A stretch of DNA of 64,000 bases from Enchytraeus crypticus (GCA_905160935.1 CAJHZI010000478.1:90001-154000), one strand, 5' to 3'; numbered from the stretch's first letter, positions 46,893 through 59,932 are shown. Program-made: numbers and translations. Notes: generated from the sequence alone by a model not told the origin.

Positions 46893-47085
46893 GTGCACTG
46901 CCTACTGGCAGGTTCATGGTGTATAACGCTTCTACTCTTCTCCGTCTTCCGCTTTCCTCTTCATGTCCATATATGAGTGGGTCTTTAAATCATCTAACAT
47001 ACCTAATCTCGGCCTCTTTTTCCTTCCATTCTACCTTCTATGACCTTTATTAATAGACCTTCCCACTTAGGATGTGTCCTATCCA
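46893..47085 (-). repeat. LINE 3'-end copy with coding remnant
   Basis: Reverse copy: TTAGTGCACTGCCTACTGGC, then TTTAAATCATCTAACATACC, then a GH-R-like coding remnant ending in GGATGTGTCCTATCC. A short CT run abuts its end. Confidence 0.8.
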
Positions 47086-47721
47086 ACTCTTATTCCTATT
47101 TCTTAATACATTATTTTAACTATATTAATCTTATTAATATAAAAGTTGTCTTTTTCTGTAATTTGTGAAAAATTTTTTGATGGAACTTCGGTTTTATGAA
47201 AACCCCAAATTTAGAAATACCTGAGTCGACCACTAATAGGAAGTGGAGATAATTGTTTTGTTAAGGCAGACATAGATGCATTTCTAAGTTACGTGTTGCA
47301 GTTTTTTTACAGGCATGTGGCGACATACGTAATTATAGGGAGAAGATGAATTTAGCCGAGGTGACAATTCTGCGGCCGTTGTCACGAAATAAAGGTGTTT
47401 GTTGTGTTGCGATGTAGACATAAAGCTGTTATAGTATGTAGACCATACACAAGTGGTCCTATGCTATGGAATTGAGACTTAGTCTTAATGACTCCATTGA
47501 CTCCATTAAAACAGTTAAAGTTAGGTTGCAATGATTTTTAAAGCTTCCGAAGGTTTTAGACTTTAGGCCTAAAAACTTCAGACCTACTGGCTTGAATGAT
47601 GTGACTAAATAAAATAATTATATTAATTACTGTCTTAAGCCTATGGGGCTAACATAGGAATATTGGTACCGGAATGCAGTTAGACAAAAGCATTTAGAGA
47701 TTGTAAACGACTTAGTGTTTA

Positions 47722-47870
47722 AAGAGGTAACATCATGAAAATTCAAATGGAAATTCTTGAGGTCCTGGGATCAAATCCCGATTGAGCTGATCGGAGTAAA
47801 GTCTCGCCAGTCACAGGATTAGTATCATGTAGTTAATCGCCTTTGAACTGTCTAGCGGAGTTGAACATGT
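47722..47870 (+). repeat. Diverged SINE-B relative
   Basis: Shares GAGGTCCTGGGATCAAATCC, TGAGCTGATCGGAGTAAA and the end of the family at low identity. Confidence 0.45.
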
Positions 47871-47874
47871 CTCT

Positions 47875-47875
<1 letters not shown>

Positions 47876-47911
<36 letters not shown>
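47876..47911 (+). repeat. (CT)n microsatellite
   Basis: Abuts the 3' end of a reverse LINE scrap. Confidence 0.97.
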
Positions 47912-47916
<5 letters not shown>

Positions 47917-47990
47917 GTGCACTGCCTACTGGCAGGTCCATAGTATAAAACGCCGCCGCTCTTGTCTGTCTTTCACTTTCTCTTTTGAAC
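47912..47990 (-). repeat. LINE 3'-end scrap next to (CT)n
   Basis: TTAGTGCACTGCCTACTGGC directly follows the CT run at 47876-47911. Confidence 0.78.
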
Positions 47991-48146
47991 ATGTGTAGTA
48001 TAAGAATTACTAGATATCATGGTGGCTTATTGTTCATCATAATGAGTAATTAACTTATAAAGGCAATCGTAGGCCATACCTGTATGGCACTTAAATAAAA
48101 GATTAGTAGAGGTTTCATGACATCATTTGACGCAATTACATTAGGA

Positions 48147-48385
48147 TGTCTCAATGGCGTAGGGGTAACGTCACGAAGTTTTAAATGACAGATTCTAAGG
48201 TGCATTAAATTCTCGTGGGTTCGAATCTCAGCCGCGCTTATCTGAGAGTAAAATCTCGGACATTCACTGGACTGGTTATACGAAAAGTGGATTCAATTGC
48301 CTAACGGTTTAAACATGTGGTGTTAAAGGTGATAGATATCAACCTAGTTGATCACTTCACTATATTGCGTTTTTACTTTTTTGCT
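48147..48385 (+). repeat. SINE-B copy
   Basis: Full length, with GTCTCAATGGCGTAGGGG head, B box GGGTTCGAATC and the GATAGATATCAACC tail. Confidence 0.88.
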
Positions 48386-48662
48386 TAAAATAAGTGCATG
48401 CAGTAGTCATATTGACAGCGTTAGCTATACAGACGCTACTGGTCGCTGTGCTTCAACATTCTGTATAGTCCATTGCAATAGATCAATTCTATCTCAAAAT
48501 AATTAGATTTTCCAGGTCTGACAATTTACGGCTTACAAAAACTTGTTTTTAATGAACAGTAAGCCCTATATACGTTTATTTGATATTATAAAAATGTCCT
48601 TCATCTCAGGATTTTGATCATGCTCATATTTGCTAAGTATTTACTTATTTAGATGATCGGAA

Positions 48663-48752
48663 TTCTAATGAATGAATGAATAAATAAATGAATGAATAAA
48701 TAATTGAAGGAGAGAATGAATGAATGAATGATTGAGTGAGTGAGTGAGTGCT
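48663..48752 (+). repeat. (GAAT)n/(GAGT)n microsatellite
   Basis: AATGAATGAATGAATAAATA then GAGTGAGTGAGTGAGTG. Confidence 0.93.
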
Positions 48753-48854
48753 CAAGCAGCCAGTAAATCAGTTGATATATCTATCAATCAGTCTAGTAAT
48801 TCGTCAATCAATCAATTAGAGTATTCATAAGCACCGTTCTAAGCTCCGACCTTT

Positions 48855-48930
48855 TTCTGTTTTTAAATTTCCAGAACTAGGCTCGATGTTGTCATTGATG
48901 ACTGTAGCACTCTAATTGTTGCTATGTTAT
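48855..48930 (+). repeat. Repeat-family F copy
   Basis: AGGCTCGATGTTGTCATTGA and CTGTAGCACTCTAATTGTTG. Confidence 0.68.
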
Positions 48931-49019
48931 GTTAAGCTGTTTAGGTTACGTCAAAACGACCTTATCTTAAAGGCAAACTCTCCTTGACTTTATCACCTAA
49001 TTTGCTTACTATTTTTTTC

Positions 49020-49110
49020 CATTTCGCTCGCCGGATTGATTTGGACTAAACAGTGCTCGATGTTGTCATTTGCGACTCTAGCACTCTAATAATTGTTGTT
49101 ATTATTACTA
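49020..49110 (+). repeat. Repeat-family F copy
   Basis: TTTCGCTCGCCGGATTGATT, AGTGCTCGATGTTGTCATTT and the TTA-rich end. Confidence 0.7.
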
Positions 49111-49469
49111 TTAACGGTTTATGAATTTTATCTGCTATGATTTTATGACTATATCTGCTCAGAAGTCAACTGATTTAACAAATTATTTAATAATGTACTT
49201 ATTAAATTTTTAATTCTTTAATTAACAAATGATTTAACTGATTTAGCAAAGTTTTTATCACAAATCCACCCACTTATCCCATCCCGCTACTATCCCACCC
49301 ATTAGGTTGAGATGAGGGTGGAGGGTGCTGTATCTCCCGTGGTGGCGGCATCTGGCGACAGTATTGTGCGGATAATCTACGCAGCATAGAAAGCTTCGCC
49401 TATTGTTGTATGAAATTTGCATGAGCTCACTCAAGCGTTCCGCATCCAGGCGTCCTGATATCACTCCGT

Positions 49470-50028
49470 TATCATAGACGTCCTGATATCACTCCGTTAT
49501 CATAGAGTTTGATATCACTCTGTTATCAGTGAGTACTGATATCACTCTGTTATCAGTAACGTCTTGATATCACTCTGTTATCAGTAACGTCTTGATATCA
49601 CTCTGTTATCAGTGAGTTCTGATATCACTCTGCTATCAGTAACGTCTTGATATCACTCTGTTATCAGAGAGTCCTGATATCACTTCGCTATCAGAGAGTC
49701 GTGATATCAATCTGTTATCAGAGAGTCCCGATATCACTCTGTTATCAGAGAGTCGTGATATCACTCTATTATCAGAGATTCATGATATCACTCCGCTATC
49801 AGAGAGTCGTGATATCACTCTATTATCAGTGAGTCCTGATATCACTCTGTTATCAGTGAGTTCTGATATCACTCTGTTATCAGTAACGTCTTGATATCAC
49901 TCTGTTATCAGTGAGTCCTGATATCTATCCGTTATCAGAGTCCTGATATCACTCTGTTATCAGAGTCCTGATATCACTCTGTTATCAGAGACTATCCGGA
50001 TATCACTTTGTTATCAAAGAGTCCTGAT
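49470..50028. repeat. 26-28-bp hairpin minisatellite, left part
   Basis: About 20 units of CTGATATCAC, TCTGTTATCAG and a short GAGAGTC or GTAACGT linker. CTGATA and TATCAG within each unit are inverted, so each unit can fold. Confidence 0.93.
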
Positions 50029-52550
50029 GAGGCTATTACTCATCTAACGAATTCCTTAATTACTGTCTCTGAGCCGAGCTTTCCTTTAATTCGGTGTTCT
50101 CGTAAAACATATATGGATAAACCATGGATCTCTAAAGAATTAAAGTCTAGAATTAAAATAAAAAACTATCTATATCATACATTCAAAAAATCCAATTTAC
50201 CTCTTGATAAAACTAATTATCTGAATTACCAAAAAATACTTGACAAAGATATCAAAAACTTCCGTCAACGTTATTATAGAAATAAGCTAGACATAAGATT
50301 TAATTCAATTAAGAACATTTGGAGAACTTTGAATAATATTACCAGTTACCGTGGTGTAAATAAGAATCAGACTATTGATCATTAACTACAAATGGTGGTG
50401 TTATTAGAAATAACAAGGACACTGCGGAAGAATTTAATAAATATTTTATACAAAATAGTGTACGGCTAGCAGATGCGATCCCACGAAATGATATATCATA
50501 TCAGAGTTTTCTTAACAAGGCTCTACCACACTCTATTTTCCTAACTCCAACTTCCAACAATGAAGTCATAAATTTCATTCATTCCGTGAATAAAAGTTAT
50601 TGTACTGGCAATGACGGTATATCCAGCAAAAGTTTACAATTATCTGCAAACTACATTGTTAAACCACTTACGCTTATCATTAGAATTAGGCTACTTTCCT
50701 GAGAATTTCAAATTAGCCAAGGTCATCCCTATTTATAAAAAAGGTAAACATGATTTAGTGGAAAATTATAGACCAATTTCCCTCCTTAATAATTTAAGTA
50801 AAATATTTATATAAATATTTATATGTAAAATATTTGAGAAAATCATGCATAAACGCATTACTACATTTCTAAATAAGTTCGAAATCCTTAATGAAAATCA
50901 ATTTGGTTTTAGATCTGGCCATTCTACCACTGATGCTCTTTTCTCTAGTGTTAATTTATTCTCTACTGAACATAATCATAAAAACAAGACACTTGGTATA
51001 TTTTTAGATCTCTCAAAAGCGTTTGATACTGTTGATCATAATATTCTGCTTCACAAATTGCATTTTTATGGGATACGTGGTGCTGCCTATGATTGGTTTA
51101 GCTCTCATTTATCTCGAAGAAAAACAATACACCTTAATTGGTGACAGCATATCTAGTGTGTTACCTCTTAGTATCGGTGTTCCTCAAGGTTTCATTTTAG
51201 GACCTTTACTTTTTATAATCTATATGAATGATATTCATAATGTCTGTACATTTGGGTCCATTAAACTGTATGCTGATGATGCTAATTTGTTTGTTAAACG
51301 TAAGTCTATTGATGAATTGTTTATCTCTGCGAATCTAGCTTGCTCTGAAAGAAGTAAATGGTTTATAAGTAACAAGCTAACTGTAAATTGCTCGAAGTCT
51401 TCGTATGTATTATTCTACCCCACTAAAGACGATGAAGCTACTATTCGATCTAACAATTTAAGTGTATTCCTTGATAATAACTGCATTAATAGAACATACG
51501 TTACCACATTCTTAGGCTTAATTTTTTAGATGACAATTTGACTTTTGGTGATCATATTAAATCATTAATCTTAAAAAAAACTTGATAAAATTAATAATTT
51601 TAATAGTATCTTATCCAATCGTAGAGATTTTATTCCTATGAATTGTCGTAGAAATTTATACCTTTCATTGGTGCAATCAAGGACTCAATATGGAATTGAA
51701 GTTTATGCAAATACAACCAAACAGTTGCTTTAACCTTAAATTATCAATTTATTATTCAACCTTAAACAATCAACTTACAAGCTTAAATTATCAACCCTTA
51801 CATGTTGCCTGTAACCGTATTCTAAGAACTTTACAGAATAAACTTAAATTTCATAATGTTAAACAACTTTATATGAATTATAATGTACTACCAATTTTTC
51901 AGTTTATTCCAATTACTGGTAAACTTGTTTTTAATTGTATTAATTTTCCCGATCTGACTATGTCAGAATCCATGAGATGTATTTTGATTGACAATCAGAT
52001 TTCGTTTGTATATAATACCAGGCTCTCCGAGACCAATTATTTGTGTGCTAGAACAACCTCAGAATTTTTTAATTCTTATGCCTATAACTATGTCAATTCT
52101 TGGAACCAAATACCTCCTGATATCCGCAGTTCGAGGCTCTAGCTGAATTCACCAAACGTTACAAATGCATATTGTTTGATGGCTTGTAAATGTCTATATT
52201 TTCGTTTTTTGTGTAAATGTTCAGATAGAATTGTGACTTAGCTAACTGCTTTCTAATCAGATTAATTTGTAATTTATTTTCCTTTCTTTTAGTTTGTTCA
52301 CTAATTCTGAGATAAATTTTTATTTCGGTTGATTTTGCATTATACATGTATATGTCATTAATGAATTAAAGACGGTGGTCAGCTAGATAAGATGTGTATA
52401 TCTTCCCTGACGGCCGTTGTTCTGGTGTTTATAGACTGTTTGACACACTGTGTTCCTGGGAATTTCTTTTAATTTTTAATTTTATTTCATTTAAATGTTT
52501 ATGTCTGTTTGCATTTGTCAGTGATTTGGTGTTGATGCTGAAATAAACAT
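50029..52550 (+). pseudogene. 5'-truncated, frame-broken non-LTR retrotransposon reverse transcriptase
   Basis: Starts between endonuclease and RT domains (PWISKELKSRIKIKNYLYHT). RT motifs follow in order: FPENFKLAKVIPIYKKG and NYRPISLL (50690-50790), [15 protein letters not shown] (50900), motif [15 protein letters not shown] (51000), motif B GVPQGFILGPLL (51180) and motif C KLYADDANLF (51270). The C-terminal part runs to about 52140 with an A/T-rich 3' region to about 52550. Stops after 50385, frame changes near 50810, 51145 and 51530, and A-run indels show it is dead. Motifs fit the CR1/Jockey-like group, which I cannot resolve further. ORF1 and the endonuclease are absent. Both sides are the same minisatellite, so it landed inside the array. 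Confidence 0.88.
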
Positions 52551-52625
52551 TCCGTTATCAGAGAGCCCTGATATCACTCTGTTATCAGTGAGACCTGATA
52601 TCACTCTGTTATCACTGAGTTATGA
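52551..52625. repeat. Hairpin minisatellite, right part after the LINE insertion
   Basis: Three more units of the array at 49470-50028, resuming at CCGTTATCAGAGAGCCC. Confidence 0.92.
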
Positions 52626-52837
52626 TAACGTCGACACGCCTATGGACGCGTATATTTAATTAAAGCGTCTTAACGCAGATATTAACAACTGCTCTCCCTC
52701 TCATCAATCATGGCGTTATTTTTCTGCTGGACGCCATCATGTTTTCCATCGAGCAGCGCTTACTCGAATGAACGGAAGATGCGACTGCATAATGATTGAT
52801 ATTAATGTACTGCGTGAGGATAGTAAAGTTAACGATA

Positions 52838-53010
52838 ATTATATGATATAATTTTATGATGTGATATAATTATTTGATATAATCATATGATATAATTATA
52901 TTATGTGATATACATGTAATTATATGATTTGATATAATTATATGATTTGATATAATTATATGATTTGATATAATTATATGATACGATATGATACGATATA
53001 ATTATATCAT
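52838..53010 (+). repeat. ATATGAT(T)TGATATAATT repeat
   Basis: About nine imperfect units of TATGATTTGATATAATTA. Confidence 0.92.
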
Positions 53011-53224
53011 ACTATTTTGCTGAAGAGGCAGAAAGGCTATTGTTTAATTGTGCTGGATGATTAATCATATATCGGAGCTTGCTGCCATGTGGCACTATCA
53101 ACAGCAATAATATGATTTATCATGGAATTAATTTTAAAAACCATACAAGAAACCTTTAAAGCAATCTCAAAGACCGGTCACAGGCTATGACACTGCTATA
53201 GTCGTTTAAAGAGAAGCTTGTTAC

Positions 53225-53225
53225 A

Positions 53226-53262
<37 letters not shown>

Positions 53263-53398
53263 GACAGAGAGAGAGAGAGAGAAAGGGAGCGAGAGAGAGA
53301 GAGACAGAGACAGAGAATGAGGGAAAGAAGAGAGAGGAAGAGAGAAAGTGTATGTGCGAGAGAGGGGGTGGAGAGAGAGGGAGAGAGAGAGAGAGAAA
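53225..53398 (+). repeat. (GA)n-rich microsatellite
   Basis: Impure GA run with GAGC and GACA interruptions. Confidence 0.96.
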
Positions 53399-53754
53399 AA
53401 CAGTTGGTACGCAAAAGGAATAATTATAAATGTGACCAAATTTTAGTACTTTTACCTAAAATAAGAACAACAGAAAATAACTTTTCATTCTTCATTCTAA
53501 TTTTAGGAATTCTTATTAATCTATATATCTGTGTAATCTATTATTTTCATAATATCTATAATTAATTTTCAGACGTATGACGCACGTGAATTATGCTTGC
53601 ATAATAACGAGATTTCACTAAAAATGTGCGTGTGAGAATTTGTCACAATAGCTGCTCGGACTCGGAAGCCATTGCGGGACTTAATTAATTCCTCGCTGAT
53701 CTCCAATTACTCATCCACAGTCTGTGATAAGAGGTTTCCATGTGGGACTCCTAC

Positions 53755-54610
53755 ATAGTCATTAGATCTAATAGTGTTGTTACTTGTGCAGTAGACTTAA
53801 CTCACTCTAATAGTGTTGTTACTTGTGACTTAACTCACTCTAATAGTGTTGTTACTTGTGCAGTAGACTTAACTCATTCTAATAGTGTTGATACTTGTGA
53901 CTTCACTCACTCTAATAGTGTTGTTACTTGTGACTTAACTCACTCTAATAGTGTTGTTACTTGTGCAGTAGACTTAACTCACTCTAATACTGTTGTTACT
54001 TGTGACTTAACTCACTCTAATACTGTTGTTACTTGTGCAGTAGACTTAACTCACTCTAATAGTGTTGTTACTTGTGACTTAACTTACTCTAATAGTGTTG
54101 TTACTTGTGACTTAACTCACTCTAATAGTGTTGTTACTTGTGCAGTAGACTTAACTCACTCTAATACTGTTGTTACTTGTGACTTAACTCACTCTAATAC
54201 TGTTGTTACTTGTGCAGTAGACTTAACTCACTCTAATAGTGTTGTTACTTGTGACTTAACTTACTCTAATAGTGTTGTTACTTGTGACTTAACTCACTCT
54301 AATAGTGTTGTTACTTGTGCAGTAGACTTAACTTACTCTAATAGTGTTGTTACTTGTGCAATAGACTTAACCCACTCTAATAGTGTTGTTACTTGTGACT
54401 TAACTTACTCTAATAGTGTTGTTACTTGTGCAGTAGACTTAACTTACTCTAATAGTGTTGTTACTTGTGACTTAACTCACTCTAATAGTGTTGTTACTTG
54501 TGACTTCACTCACTCTAATAGTGTTGTTACTTGTGACTTAACTCACTCTAATGGTGTTGTTACTTTGCAGTAGACTTAGCTCACTCTAATAGTGTTGTTA
54601 CTTGTGAGTT
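53755..54610 (+). repeat. Mosaic 33/39-bp minisatellite with a 277-codon open frame
   Basis: About 24 units. The short unit (33 bp) codes CDLTHSNSVVT and the long unit (39 bp) codes CAVDLTHSNSVVT. Both are multiples of three and lack stops in this frame, so an ATG at 53740 reads 277 codons to 54573. I see no sign that it is a gene: the ORF length follows from the unit. Confidence 0.93.
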
Positions 54611-56034
54611 GACTTAACTTAGGCAGTGGACTATAAGTGAAATGTAGTAATATTGTATTGTACTATTTTATATATTATATTTTGTGTATTGTAAATATAT
54701 AATATATTATATTTTGTGTATTGTAATATATTGTATATTGTGTACTGGTAACATATTGTGTATTTAATGTGCTTAAACAATCCTCTAATGCTTCCTGCCA
54801 CAGTAGATCTACTGTTATACTTAACTACATGTACTTTATGAGATATCGTAATGTCGTTACTTTGATGCTACTGAAAAATAGTTATTAGGCTGAAAGTTAA
54901 CGGAAGCCTTTCGAGTCTGAAAAGTAGACCTACAACACTGACGAGGCCTATATCAATACCTAGGCCTAATCACTGTTGTGGCTAGAAAGAAAACATTGAT
55001 GGAGATATTAGTTCTTATGCAACATGTTTACGTAACGCAGACTGTGTAACATCATCATAGCTTCTGCATATGATGTCTAACATCCTGATATCTGTTACAT
55101 TGTGTCGATGAGGTTATACGCTGTTGATGTTCTATACTCAGAAATTCTGAGTCCGTCAGTGAAAAAACATCTGCAAGAAATATATCGATATTATCATACC
55201 TTCTGACTTATCCAAAGATTAGTGGTTTCAGACCTCTCACCCACTATCACTCATTGTCGTGTTTTTAAATAGCAGATTCAAAGCACACATTCCTAGAAAG
55301 ACTATCAACAAGATGATCATATGAATTAGGAATTACTTTTGCAAAACTACATTCTATCAATTGCACACTTTAACAATCCTAACTCTATCTTGATATAACT
55401 TAATCTTAATTTTAATAATCTTGTAACATTAGTGACAAAACGATAACAAAATATTGGTGTCCAGGAATCGAAACTGCACTTGATTAGAACAGGGGTCACG
55501 TGGTATTTCTAGAATATACGCCCATGACCTCACTGGAATAAGATACGTATTCCTTGAAAAGCTTGCCGTAATTGGCAATTATTTTTCTATATTCATCAGC
55601 TCCGAGTCATCCGGGAATATACGAGCGAATAATAATTGCCAGATTTGATTGCTTTGCTAATTGGCAAGAGCTGGTGTTGTCGTTGGGTCCTTTGTTGTTT
55701 TAATAACTCACCGCTGTTTCTACTTATCACAATGTATATAATTAATAATTTTGTACATGTACATGTATACACATGTATTCATCGATAAAAGGCCATTTTA
55801 TGATACACATTTTTTTGTAAACTAAATTTATGACGTGAATAATCTGAAAGGGCTTTTAAAGTAAAATGTTCCTGCAGTGAGGGGAGGGGGGTTAAGTTTT
55901 TCAAATCTAATTTGACAGTAGCAGTAGAACGATGTGAAACGACTATTTGAATTGAATTTGTGCAAATATTTTTCGCATCGCATTTAAATGAACACTTCAG
56001 ATATTATATTGACTTGAATAATGATATTTATTTA
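54611..56034. other. Intergenic, nothing recognised
   Basis: A/T-rich sequence with short TATTGTGTATTGTA repeats at 54650-54750 only. Confidence 0.55.
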
Positions 56035-56165
56035 ACAATTGTACTTAAATAATTATATTTAAATAATTAGGCTTACATAATGACATTTAAATAATTATAT
56101 TTAAATAATTAGGCTTAAATAATGACATTTAAATAATTAAATTTAAATGATTAGAATTAATATAA
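56035..56165 (+). repeat. AATTATATTTAAATAATTAGG repeat
   Basis: Three or four imperfect units around 45 bp, almost pure A/T. Confidence 0.88.
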
Positions 56166-56944
56166 TTTGTAGTATAACTCAGCGACTTTTCCAATAACCA
56201 CAACACACGGGGAAGGAAAGTGGCTTGGCGCCAACATCTGCTCCCAGTTAGACATTAATATACTGCACGTCAGAGTTTATTTACATCTGCTGTTTGAATA
56301 ATTTACTCAGATATCTGTTGAATCATCGCAAGTCTTCCAGTAATATTCATAATTGAAATTGCAATCGAATTACTATTGTATATCTTTTACAGAATCATTT
56401 TCTGATGAGAAAACGAACGTCAAGTCTTTATTGGACATATTTTATAGGCTTTGAGCGATAATATGTCTTTTGTTAAAATACAACACGGAGTCTGTTAAGA
56501 TAAAATTAATAACTTAAAGAAAAGCCTATTTGAATAAACATTTTCTAAATAGTGCTAAGTACAGTAGGCAAATCACCCCAATACACTCCATTATAGATGT
56601 TTAGAGCCATAGCCATAGCCATACCTACCCTGTATTGTCATATACATACATTATGTGCATTTAGATTGTCGTTGAGACTTCGACAATAGCATTTGGTAAA
56701 GCTGAAAAAGCTAATACCAATATCAATACAATATCATTTGTTTATAGAGAAGCAGACTTTAGACATCAATCGCCTTTGCTTGCAGCCCTCTGTGAAAATA
56801 ATATATAATAATACATACAATATAATCATACCGAAGCCGGCATTAGACCTAACGTGGCTTAGCTTGCCCTGTAATGTAAACGCCTTTAGTTTTCATTTCT
56901 ACACCACCGATGAAGTACATGCTTGAAGAGTTTGATGGGAACGA

Positions 56945-57050
56945 ACTAGTTGAATCAAAATGACTGAACTAACTCGTTAAGTCAATCTGACTGAACTAAC
57001 TAGTTAAATCAAAATGATTGAACTAACTAGTTAAATTAATCTGATTGGAC
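56945..57050 (+). repeat. ACTGAACTAACTAGTTAA repeat
   Basis: About four imperfect units of 33-34 bp. Confidence 0.85.
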
Positions 57051-57766
57051 AAGCTAGCCATATCTACCAAACCCTACAGCTAAAGTGAGCTGCCAGTATT
57101 TGTCAGGATTGAAGCGTTTATCGTTAATTTCATTGTCTGTTTTGGTTAGATATAAGTTTAACTTTCAATATAAGATGTGAGAAAATTTTAGTCGGCTTGA
57201 TGGTAGTGCAGATAAAGGAAGCCTTTGCTGTGGAGCTGAAAAGCATCCACTGAATGCAGACAGTGCGGAGTCAGACTTCTAAGTCAAAATATCTGGAAAA
57301 TACAGACACTTTTAATAGTTGTGTGGGCAGGTTTTAAAAGTTCTGCTGCAGTCTACCTGGATAGCATTTGTCAATAAGCGACAATTGATTTGCCTGATAG
57401 TTGCCGAGCAGAATAGCTTAGTGTTGAGTAGAAATATTTCAATTGGATTACTAAGTTTAATGCTGAGTGGAAGTACTTCAGATAGAGTACTAAGCTTAGT
57501 GCCGATTTAGAGTACTTCAGATAGATTAGTAAGCTTAGCACAAATCATTGGATTACTAGATTCGAGTGGATCATCGTACTACAAGTTATACACTCAGCTA
57601 TACATGTCGTCTCTACTTGTCATTTATTTCGTGAAAATTAAATAGTTTCTACGTTCTGTGGCGATACTTCTTAAGTCACAACTTTGATTTAATTAATTTG
57701 ACTTTGGCTCATTTTCGATCAATATATTATCTTTAGTCTATCAATAGAATACACGAATGTCTATTC

Positions 57767-57995
57767 CATACCACTGCGCAGTGGTTAACGTCGAGAACTT
57801 TTAATGGACAGATTCTTAGGTGAATAGAACTCTCGTGGGTTCCATCGCACCCGCGCTGATCTGAGAGTAAAATCTCGGACATTCACTGTACTGGCTATAC
57901 GGAAAATGGACTAATTTGCCAAACGGTTTAAACATGTGGTTGGTGTTCAACAGTGAGAGATATCATAGTTGATCTTTTCACAATAATGCGTGTTG
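57767..57995 (+). repeat. SINE-B copy, diverged head
   Basis: The body (GATCTGAGAGTAAAATCTCG) and tail match the family; the B box is damaged to GGGTTCCATCGC. Confidence 0.82.
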
Positions 57996-58977
57996 GCTTT
58001 TACTTATCAGTGTCGGTGGGAATAAATATTCAATATTGGCTCAATTAAAGACGGACTATAGCTAATAATTAATTTTAGATATCGGACAATTGTTTGTCGA
58101 TAACTGCGGTTCAATGCAAAGGCATCGGTAGACCAATTTTGGCAAGAATATTAATTTATCTCGATGCCTCGGCCTAACTCTATCTTTGGCATTGATGCTC
58201 TAAACTGCCCTGCATTGCTGCACATGTGGCCTATGCTGGCTATAGGCTTTCGGTTCATCTTACTGTTATTACAATATCTACTTGATGTTTGTAAAAGAGC
58301 AATGGTATGAACTGATAACGATTAAAGTTCTCTCAAATTACAGGATTTATGAGAGTAATATTAAAGGCTATATTGGATTGGTTCTCGGAAGAACTGCGAA
58401 GCTGCTATATCAAACTAATGCACTTAACTATGTATATCAGATGAGATAATTTAGAACTCTTCAAATGGTTTACTACTTATTGATTTACGTATTAATTGGA
58501 TACAAACTGGCTGGTGAAAGATTTGATTCTAGTAGATAACCTCTGAGCGCAGGGATTTTGATCCATGCAAAACATTGAGATATCTGTCTTTTACTCTGTC
58601 AAATTAATTGTGTTACAATTATAAATTTAATAACATTTAGCTGAATTATTTTCTCAATGTAAATGAAAATAATGAAATGGAAAATAATTAGAGAGAGTGA
58701 GAAGGAAAATTTGAATGCTATGTCATTTTATAATAAATTCTGTCATTCAGCCGCACAAGATAGAAAACTTGTGCGGTTGAATGACTGGTTCAAAGTGCCT
58801 ATTTTTTAGTCATGAATTCAGAAATGATAATGATGAGGTGAATGAAATTGTCGTAGGTTCGATTCTTGGAGACCTGATCAGGCTGTTAAATTGCGGACAT
58901 TTATTGGATCCATAAGTGGATAACGGATTTTAAAGAAGTTAAAATAAATAAATACGGTTAAATAAGATAAATTTAAA
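57996..58977. other. Intergenic, weak SINE-B-like trace at 58830-58930
   Basis: GTCGTAGGTTCGATTCTTGG, then CTGATCAGGCTGTTAAATTG, hints at a very old tRNA-derived copy; otherwise nothing is seen. Confidence 0.4.
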
Positions 58978-59130
58978 GTGATAATAATAACAACAATTAG
59001 AGTGCTACAGTCATCAATGACAACATCGAGCACTATTGAGACAAAATCAAGCCGGCGAGCAAAAAAAGAAGGTTCAAAAACGGTGCAAATTCCAAAATCC
59101 AGAAATTCAGTCCAAAGTGCTGTGCAGCCG
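58978..59130 (-). repeat. Repeat-family F copy, reverse
   Basis: Starts in ATAATAATAACAACAATTAG, then ATGACAACATCGAGCACTAT and AATCAAGCCGGCGAGC. Confidence 0.72.
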
Positions 59131-59590
59131 TGTATTCATCAACCTAACCTAAATCTGGTTCCACACTAAAGATCTTTTCAGCTAATTTCGCTGACTGATA
59201 AATATTGTTTAAATAATTACAGCTGAAAATATCAATAAAATGGGTTTTCTTGGAGTTAAAAATCCAAAGATCTTTCAAGGGCTACAGCAATCTAGCCACA
59301 GATCAATCAAAAGTGTACACTGCAAAACAATAATTCCTGCGAAATCAAATAAGCCTCTTACTCTAGTAAACAAAGTTTCTGAAGCGGTTTTCTGTTGCAA
59401 TCTTTGAAAACGTTTTTAGTAAATTTCCACAAAACACTTTCGCTTTAGAATTTGGTTTTTTCAAAGCTGTAGTTTATTTGACAAATTCCAGAGATTAGGT
59501 GGTAGATGTGCTGTGCAGCCGTGTATTCATCAACCTAAACTAAATCTGGTTCCACACTAAAGATCTTTTCAGCTAATTTCGCTGACTGAG
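59119..59590 (+). repeat. Pair of about 80-bp direct repeats 390 bp apart
   Basis: 59119-59198 and 59509-59588 are near identical, from GTGCTGTGCAGCCGTGTATT to AGCTAATTTCGCTGACTGA, with one visible change (CCTAACCT versus CCTAAACT). About 310 bp of non-coding sequence lies between. Confidence 0.85.
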
Positions 59591-59867
59591 CCGAAATGAC
59601 ACTCTAAGGACTTCCGGATGTTAATCCATCGCTAACTCGTTTCAGCATTCCTTCCTTTATGATCCTGTATCTCACTTAGGATTCTTTCATTTACGACGTT
59701 TTGTCGTCTGGATTCGAAACGAGACATTTTTTAAACAATTGACTTGTATGTTGAAAACTTTTATAATATTACGTTTATTGGTACAGCAAATTATTAAACT
59801 TTTTCGTTACAAGTTTTCAGTTTTCAAATTTTTGTCATACATTTAAACATACATATATATTACTTCT

Positions 59868-59932
59868 CTCTCTCTCTCCCTCTATCTTTTTCTCTCTCTT
59901 TCTCTACTTTTTTTTCTCTCTCTCTCTCTATC
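59868..59932 (+). repeat. (CT)n-rich microsatellite
   Basis: Impure CT run. Confidence 0.95.

Noticed and set aside
53740..54573. 277-codon frame as a real Cys-rich repeat protein
   Set aside because: Unit lengths of 33 and 39 bp without stops explain it; no unique coding sequence or splice signals flank it.
58978..59169. 63-codon frame rich in Ser/Thr
   Set aside because: It is the reverse of repeat-family F, which occurs at three other places.
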